12,301 nt of DNA, taken from Sanchytrium tribonematis. Lineage: Eukaryota; Sanchytriomycota; Sanchytriomycetes; Sanchytriales; Sanchytriaceae. This document shows positions 7,389 to 12,301 of this stretch, one piece after another. Below the pieces are notes generated by a model. That model ran no database searches. It saw only the letters and a list, made by a program, of their open reading frames with translations, and had not been told where the DNA came from. Each line of letters begins with the position of its first letter. Position 1 is the stretch's first letter. The translations under genes and the position numbers were made by a program. The DNA lies in assembly GCA_018985235.1 (NCBI GenBank), contig JADGIG010000224.1, positions 1 to 12,301 of the forward strand, read 5' to 3'.

Positions 7389-7392
7389 TAAA
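7387..7392 (+). terminator. AATAAA poly(A) signal overlapping the mS23-like stop
   Basis: As at the OSBP-related gene, the stop region reads TTTTAATAAAG: two TAA codons in tandem, with AATAAA starting inside the first stop (7386-7388). The convergent gene's stop lies at 7399-7401, so the transcripts of the two genes very likely overlap at their 3' ends. Confidence 0.5.
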
Positions 7393-7398
7393 GATTTA

Positions 7399-7590
7399 CT
7401 AAAAACTTGGCTTTTTAGAAGGTTCTGACTCTGATACTGAGACTCTATAACTTTCATCATATAGAGACTTTCGTTGCTCTCCATTTCTTGGTCGTCGACC
7501 TCTACAAATCCAAGACACCAGTATCAATACTATGATAAGAAATCCAGCTGCTCCAGCGCCTCCAAAGTAATATGAGTTAAAGTCTGCCAT
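7399..7590 (-). CDS. 63-aa single-pass membrane protein, unknown family
   Basis: An ATG at 7590-7588 opens a 63-codon frame ended by TAG. The protein has a short Tyr/Gly-rich N-terminus, one strong hydrophobic segment (about 10-29: Gly-Ala-Ala-Gly-Phe-Leu-Ile-Ile-Val-Leu-Ile-Leu-Val), then a basic stop-transfer cluster Arg-Gly-Arg-Arg-Pro-Arg (30-35) and a Ser/Glu/Lys cytosolic tail. By the positive-inside rule the N-terminus is outside or lumenal and the tail cytosolic. This textbook topology makes it a likely real gene. It is divergent from the chitin synthase across 180 bp, and its tail has Arg-Lys-Ser-Leu-Tyr, which resembles Lys-Lys-Ser-Leu-Tyr in the chitin synthase N-terminus. Any functional link is speculative. 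An ATTAAA lies shortly past its stop. Confidence 0.6.
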   Translation of the reverse strand: MADFNSYYFGGAGAAGFLIIVLILVSWICRGRRPRNGEQRKSLYDESYRVSVSESEPSKKPSF

Positions 7591-7770
7591 TTAAAATATC
7601 AAAGCCTTTTCTACAGTTGAGCCACTTTTTAGAATTTTAAAAAGAAATTCCTTATTTATTCGCCTCGATAAATATTTCTCAGATCCCAGAGAAGCACTAT
7701 AATAAATAATAGGAAATTTTTCGGTCAATGATTTTGATGAAAAATAATAAACGTTTTAGGCCAAGTTTTG
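7591..7770. promoter_or_regulatory. divergent promoter region between the small membrane protein and the chitin synthase
   Basis: This 180-bp spacer is by far the longest in the window and must hold the 5' signals of both divergent genes. It is very AT-rich. A TATA-like stretch TATAATAAATAATA lies at 7698-7711, about 60 nt before the chitin synthase ATG. A short upstream ORF starts at 7728. No recognised transcription-factor site is claimed. Confidence 0.45.
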
Positions 7771-7799
7771 ATGGAAGGAGATCAACCCCAACAGCCTAG
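7728..7799 (+). other. upstream ORF overlapping the chitin synthase start codon
   Basis: ATG at 7728 (and again in frame at 7737) opens a 23-residue frame, rich in Lys/Arg/Asn, that reads through the chitin synthase ATG (7771) in another frame and stops with TAG at 7797-7799. If the transcript starts at or near the TATA-like element, ribosomes would meet these ATGs first and main-frame translation would fall. It may instead lie upstream of the transcription start, in which case it means nothing. Confidence 0.3.
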
Positions 7800-10700
7800 A
7801 GTTCGAAAATATGGAGGTTTAAGGGATACCCCTTCGCTTGAACAAGAAAATAAAGATTCACAGTCACAGCCACAGCAGATGCCTGCAGGAGAAAAGAAAA
7901 AATCGCTTTATGGTCTACGAGCTCTCACGAATGACGCAGAAAACAAAAATAGTGCCGAAATGGAAACCAGCAATCAGACGAGTATTGAGGAGGACCCCGC
8001 TGCTAATCAGAAAAAGCGACTTTATGGAGTAACTAGAATTTCTGCCAATGATCAACCTGAAGTTCAAGATACTGTAGATATTCCTGAAGAAGAAATCCTG
8101 GAAAGTATGCAACCCCAAACTGCGGCTGATTTCTTTTCTGGTAGCAAAAAAGATGATCCATCTAACATAAAAAAGGTTTTCCACAAAAGCGTTAGGCCTA
8201 CTAAATTGAAGAAAAAGTTGACACCGGAAGAAACCATGATTGGCCATTTAACATTTAGAAGAAAAGCCTGGATGTTTTTCGTAGCCTTAATGACCTGTTG
8301 GATTCCAGAATGTTGCGTCAAAGCAAGAATAGATTCTCCGGAGAAACGTATAGCTTGGAGAGAAAAGGTCACACTCTGCCTGCTGATGTTTTGTTTTAGT
8401 GTTGGTGGTGTGCTTTGGCTGGAAATTAAACGATTTATTACTTGTGTCGATGGAGATCCAAAATTAAACATTCGAAATCCAATACATAAGAATGTATTTT
8501 CAACTGTTAGCAGCTCCCAAGTCCTTATCCATGGACAACTTTATAGTGCAGACTCCAATGGTCCTCTTCGCTATGCAGCACAATATGCTGGACTTGAGGC
8601 TTCCTCTCTATTTCCCAGAGTTTTTAAAGCTCCTTATGATCAGGACTTGCAATCATGCGTCAATATGACAATCATCAATAGGGATACGAATTACAATCAA
8701 TTTATATCAGCCTATGCTCAAAAAAGAAAATATAATCTTACCAAAGATGTTAACGGAAACTATGCAGGTTGTAAAGACCCTAATGGAAATCCAACTTCTT
8801 GCTACTATGGGCAAGCCGTAGATGGTGATTTGAGTCAGAGCGTTCTCGGATCTCTCTTGAAAACTAAAGACACTCTAATGAATGAAACTGATAGAATGTG
8901 GTTCATTATTGGTGATACAGTGTATGATGCAACAGAGTATGTGAAAACGGCAACCGAATTCGATTGGGACAATCCTTTTATAAAACCAGCAGGTGGTCCT
9001 CTTGATGTTTATAGCCGTCGATTTATTTTGAACGATGATATCACAGTTTTTCTAATGAACAATTTCTTTACAGATGCAACGGCAAATTTCGTTAATTTGC
9101 AAGGTTATGCTGGTGTTCAAAAATGTTTTGATAAATTGTTCTTTTATGGTTACGTTGAACCTCAAAATAGGTTTGCTTGTTGGGTTTTAGATATACCATT
9201 TTATAGTATGTCGGTTGTCGTATTATGGGTTCTTTATTTTAGACTGATAACCGCTCTCCTCTGGTACATTATTACTCCAAGAGGCTATAGAAAAGATGCT
9301 TATGTCATTTGCTTCATTCCTTGCTACACTGAAGGTCCCTCGATGGCTGTTACTCTGGAAACCTTAGCAACCGCAGACTATCAAGATGAAAAGAAACTAC
9401 TCATGGTAGTATGTGATGGTAATATTACTGGTAAAGGAAATTCAAAACCAACACCAGAGGTCGCTCTAGACCTTCTAGGATGGAAAGGCGAGGACCCTAA
9501 ACCTAGAGCTTATTTAGCTTTAGGAAAAGCCGACGCAAAAGTCAATATGGCAAAGGTTTATAGTGGCTTTTACGAATTTCAGGGCCATACAGTTCCCTAT
9601 ATGGTTATTGCAAAAGTGGGTAAGCCAAGCGAGAAAAGCACTCCAAAACCGGGAAATAGAGGAAAGAGAGACTCTCAACTCATTTTGATGAATTTTTACA
9701 ACAAGCTAACTTATAAAAACAGAAAGATGTTTCCATTAGAATATGAGATTTATTTTCACATTAAAAATATTATTAAAGTAGATCCTCTAGAGTACGAATA
9801 CTGTTTAATGGTGGATGCAGATACTAAAGTTGACGCTGGAAGTTTAAAACACTTGATTGGACCACTTATTGAAAATCCTATGGTGATTGCTGGTTGCGGA
9901 GAAACGAATGTCAGCAACAAATATGCATCTTATACGTCTATGATTCAAATATATGAGTATTGGATCAATCATCATTATGGAAAATGCTTTGAGAGCTTCT
10001 TTGGAAAAGTAACTTGTTTACCAGGATGTTTCTGCATTTACAGAATGAGATATCCGAGAGGAGAGCCATTTCTCTGTCATGATAACATTATAAAAGATTA
10101 CAGTATAAATCGAACCATGACACTCCATACCAAAAATCTACTTCATTTGGGAGAAGATCGTTATTTGACAACTTTAATTTTAAAACATTTTCCAACAAAG
10201 AGATTAATATTTTTACCAATGGCAATCTGTTCTACTGATATTCCTGATAAATTTGCAGTTTTAAAATCGCAAAGAAGAAGATGGATTAATTCGACCTTTC
10301 ACAATCAGTATGTCTTGTTCAACATTCCCCGAATTTGCGGGAGATGGTGCTGTGATATGAAATTGTTAGTTATGTACGAGTTGTCCTCGTTTCTAGTTAT
10401 GCCTGCCGCAACATTATATTTGTATAGTTTAGTTGTTCGTGGTGCTCTGCAAGGTAATTGCTTTTCATATAGGTGGAGATTATACTATTACGCTAGCTGG
10501 TTTAGCTGTATTGTACGGTGTTCACATGGTTATTATTTTTGTGCAAAAGAGACCGTCATATTTACTGTGGCTGTTTGTCTACACCGTGTGCTCTTATCCA
10601 ATTCATGGTCTTTATCTTCCGGTTTACAGCTTCTGGCACTTTGACGATTTTAGTTGGGGGAATACTAGACAGGTGAGTGCCAAACAAGTGAAGGAAGAAA

Positions 10701-10885
10701 ATGAGAAGGAAAACGAAGAAATTTTGAGAAGATTACCACAAGGAACAATTGCTGATTACCAACAGCAAGATGGCCGTCTTGATGAAGACGAGGAGCAAGA
10801 TTGGAACGGAATTCTTAAATCAAAGAATCCACAATATAACAGCAATGAAAATTTGAAAGGTACAGGCAAATATAATGGACAATAA
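7771..10885 (+). CDS. CHS: chitin synthase, division II (class IV-like), with one 19-nt intron
   Basis: Membrane GT2 enzyme polymerising UDP-GlcNAc into chitin. Exons 7771-10453 and 10473-10885 encode 1031 residues. A cytosolic N-tail (1-160) is followed by a Trp-Ile-Pro membrane segment near 166-183, Ala-Trp-Arg-Glu-Lys-Val and a second segment (200-220), then a cytochrome b5-like region (about 376-430, Gly-Asp-Thr-Val-Tyr-Asp-Ala-Thr-Glu-Tyr) and a third segment (475-500). The catalytic domain has CFIPCYTEGP, Val-Cys-Asp-Gly (547-550), NRGKRDSQ (629-636), VDADTK (681-686), CLPGCF (749-754), GEDRYLTTL (794-802) and QRRRW (834-838), so it looks fully active. The C-terminal membrane cluster (863-945) leads to FDDFSWGNTR (951-960) and a charged tail. 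There is no myosin motor. The intron is needed to reach the conserved C-terminal end. The ATG at 7771 is the only one close to the start in this frame. Confidence 0.93.
10454..10472 (+). other. 19-nt GT-AG intron in the chitin synthase gene
   Basis: The sequence GTAATTGCTTTTCATATAG has a GTA donor, a CTTTTC pyrimidine tract and a TAG acceptor. Removing it changes frame by one, exactly as needed to connect the catalytic part to the downstream frame that holds the C-terminal membrane segments and the family-typical FDDFSWGNTR. The junction becomes Ala-Leu-Gln-Gly-Gly-Asp-Tyr. The intron contains no stop in the upstream frame, so unspliced RNA reads on to a stop at 10642-10644 and would give a protein of 957 residues with all catalytic motifs but a scrambled C-terminus. 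Confidence 0.8.
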
Positions 10886-10888
10886 TAT

Positions 10889-10894
10889 AATAAA
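10889..10894 (+). terminator. AATAAA poly(A) signal of the chitin synthase gene
   Basis: AATAAA begins three bases after the chitin synthase stop (10883-10885) and precedes the next start codon by 35 bp. It fits the close stop-to-signal spacing of the other genes here. Confidence 0.45.
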
Positions 10895-10929
10895 TTCATG
10901 TAGTAACTCTTTGTTCAAAAAACTTGGAA

Positions 10930-12301
10930 ATGCTACATCCTCTTTGGGTTGACAATATGACAGACCTCGATGAATTTGGACAAATGTGGTTCTATCCAGA
11001 ATTGAGGGCAACTAAAGATCCCATATTTTTTAGCACAGAAAATCCCAAAAGGCTGGCAAATCTTAGTGGTCAAATATTTTGGATAGATGGAATGGTAATC
11101 GATGATTCCTACAACGATTTGGACTGTTTTCAATTTGGGTTAAGGTGGAATTATGTCCTAGCTGAGTTTTATTGGTGGGGATTCGCAATTCCAAATGATG
11201 ATCAAACTTATGCTCCTTCAAAATCTGTTGCTAATCAACAAAATCTCTCTTGCGTCTTTTTATGTCCACCTGGCTATTATATGACTAACATACAAAATAT
11301 ATGGGGTGTCACTTTGTGCAAAAGGTGTGATGAGAGTTGCTTTACATGCATAGGACCAAGTTTTGACGAGTGTAAAAGCTGCAGAGAAAAGTCTGATATT
11401 GTTAAAACTAATTGGATAAGATCACCAATAGGAAATGGGACTTGCTCTCCTAATTGTCTCTCTAATCAGTATTATTTAAATGGAAACTGTTATAATTGTG
11501 GCAATAATTGCTCCAAATGTAATTCTTTCATATGCTTAGAATGTGCAACTGGTTTTTATCTTAATAATGGCAATTGCCTCGTTTGTCCACCAAATTGTGA
11601 TTTATGCAATGTTAGTGGCTGTTTAAAGTGCAGCAATTCATATTTCATTAACACCATAGTCTACACTATGAGTCCAATTACTATTCAAATGGGATATGAA
11701 GGTTCCTCTTTAACACCATTTTCGGAGACAATATACTCTTGTTATTCCAATGGAGAATCTCCACAAGCTTCTTCAAAAGATGTCACACTGATCACTACTT
11801 CCACACAAACCATCACATCTATAGCTTATAGCTTTGTGAATACCACTATATACTCAAAAGACACATTTTATCTTTCAGATTCTGCTACATTTATCAATTC
11901 TAATAGTACCACCATAACAGTTCAAGAAAATTCTACCGAACCCTGCCATTGGACTAGCAAAACTTTAACAAATTATATCGAAGACCGAACTACTGTTTCT
12001 CATTTAATTGATGAACAGCAAGCAACACAATTAAACAACGTTTCTCATGTCCATCATTACCACTATATCAGTCAATTGGATTTATTAAATATTTACCATC
12101 TCTGTAGTGATGATAATGCCACTTCTTATCTGACTAATGCAAATAGTCTACAGGATACGGCAAGTAATAATACTGCACATGTTACAGCCATTCTTAATAC
12201 TTTGAGCTCTGGCTCCATTTCTACTTCAAATTCGAGGTTGGGTGGTCAATTTTACTCGTCGGATTTGTCTTCAAATTTATTGGAGAATTTGATCCTCACT
12301 A
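10930..12301 (+). CDS. cysteine-rich furin/growth-factor-receptor-like protein, Ser/Thr/Asn-rich (3' end beyond the window)
   Basis: The frame is open from ATG 10930 (first ATG after an in-frame stop at 10891-10893) to the window end, 457 codons so far. Residues 1-107 are rich in Trp, Tyr and Phe. Residues 108-234 hold 22 cysteines in furin-like spacing (Cys-x2-Cys-x2-Cys-x2-Cys, and twice a Cys-x2-Cys-x3-Cys-x2-Cys then Cys-x2-Cys unit, with Gly-Phe-Tyr-Leu-Asn-Asn-Gly-Asn-Cys between). The rest (235-457) is Ser/Thr/Asn rich with many N-glycosylation sequons (for example Asn-Ser-Thr, Asn-Thr-Thr, Asn-Val-Ser, Asn-Ala-Thr). This composition is that of a secreted or cell-surface protein. Yet the predicted N-terminus has no signal peptide, so the true start may be in an unseen 5' exon, or the copy may be 5'-truncated. 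The C-terminal part, where a membrane segment would be expected, is not in the window. The ligand or role is unknown. Confidence 0.75.
   Translation, partial: MLHPLWVDNMTDLDEFGQMWFYPELRATKDPIFFSTENPKRLANLSGQIFWIDGMVIDDSYNDLDCFQFGLRWNYVLAEFYWWGFAIPNDDQTYAPSKSVANQQNLSCVFLCPPGYYMTNIQNIWGVTLCKRCDESCFTCIGPSFDECKSCREKSDIVKTNWIRSPIGNGTCSPNCLSNQYYLNGNCYNCGNNCSKCNSFICLECATGFYLNNGNCLVCPPNCDLCNVSGCLKCSNSYFINTIVYTMSPITIQMGYEGSSLTPFSETIYSCYSNGESPQASSKDVTLITTSTQTITSIAYSFVNTTIYSKDTFYLSDSATFINSNSTTITVQENSTEPCHWTSKTLTNYIEDRTTVSHLIDEQQATQLNNVSHVHHYHYISQLDLLNIYHLCSDDNATSYLTNANSLQDTASNNTAHVTAILNTLSSGSISTSNSRLGGQFYSSDLSSNLLENLILT

Noticed and set aside
7766-7781. Possible 16-nt GT-AG intron (gttttgatggaaggag) joining the upstream ORF to the chitin synthase
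   Set aside because: The frame works, but it has no pyrimidine tract before the acceptor and would remove the good ATG at 7771; the simple start is preferred.
7915-8471. Two overlapping minus-strand frames of 110 and 135 residues opposite the chitin synthase N-tail
   Set aside because: They are antisense to the real coding region, with no motif, and neither has independent support.
10433-10644. Frameshift or pseudogene explanation for the chitin synthase C-terminus
   Set aside because: All catalytic and C-terminal motifs are intact on both sides, and a proper splice-like 19-nt segment accounts for the frame change exactly.
10948-10963. 16-nt GT-AG stretch (gttgacaatatgacag) near the start of the Cys-rich gene
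   Set aside because: Frame arithmetic allows it, but it has no pyrimidine tract, it needs a start inside the chitin synthase end and it does not supply the missing signal peptide; mentioned only as a weak alternative.
10820-11133. Minus-strand frames across the chitin synthase end and the Cys-rich gene start
   Set aside because: They overlap two better-supported genes on the other strand and have no recognisable content.
1-12301. Transposons, CRISPR arrays, rRNA or tRNA genes
   Set aside because: No terminal repeats, transposase motifs, regular direct repeats or tRNA-like cloverleaf were seen by eye on either strand; nearly all sequence is accounted for by protein genes.

Overview
This is a protein-dense, AT-rich stretch of nuclear eukaryotic DNA, most likely from a fungus. 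A division II chitin synthase with a cytochrome b5-like region, an Osh1/OSBP-type lipid-transfer protein and NOP56 all point that way. The very short spacers, few and tiny introns and AT richness suggest a compact early-diverging lineage such as Cryptomycota (Rozella-like) or a relative of microsporidia. That placement is an inference from gene content and style, not a database match.

Layout, left to right: (1) the 3' end of an unrecognised Ser-rich protein (+, ends 415). (2) A possible 58-aa single-membrane-segment protein on the minus strand (592-416), whose stop codon directly abuts the first gene's stop. (3) A divergent WDR48/UAF1-like WD-repeat protein (-, 2471-618). (4) NOP56, the box C/D snoRNP core protein (-, 4099-2522). 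(5) An ankyrin-PH-FFAT-ORD oxysterol-binding-related protein (+, 4155-6485), diverging from NOP56, with a candidate 16-nt intron at its extreme 5' end. (6) A probable mitochondrial small-subunit ribosomal protein of the mS23 family (+, 6537-7388). (7) A 63-aa single-pass membrane protein (-, 7590-7399). (8) A 1031-aa chitin synthase (+, 7771-10885), whose reading frame is restored by removing a 19-nt GT-AG intron at 10454-10472. (9) The 5' part of a cysteine-rich, furin/growth-factor-receptor-like, Ser/Thr/Asn-rich protein (+, from 10930, running off the window).

The genes are not one pathway. They are housekeeping genes (snoRNP, mitoribosome, deubiquitinase cofactor, lipid transfer at membrane contact sites) next to cell-surface genes (chitin synthase, a Cys-rich protein and small membrane proteins). 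Spacers range from 0 to 55 bp except for the 180-bp divergent region upstream of the chitin synthase, so only about 3-4% of the window is non-coding. In three genes the stop codon lies inside an AATAAA hexamer.

The main points of interest are the 19-nt intron (firm on frame and family grounds), the second 16-nt candidate, and the OSBP-related protein that keeps its FFAT motif and fold signatures but has lost the two histidines of the EQVSHHPP signature. I saw no mobile element, CRISPR array, rRNA or tRNA.
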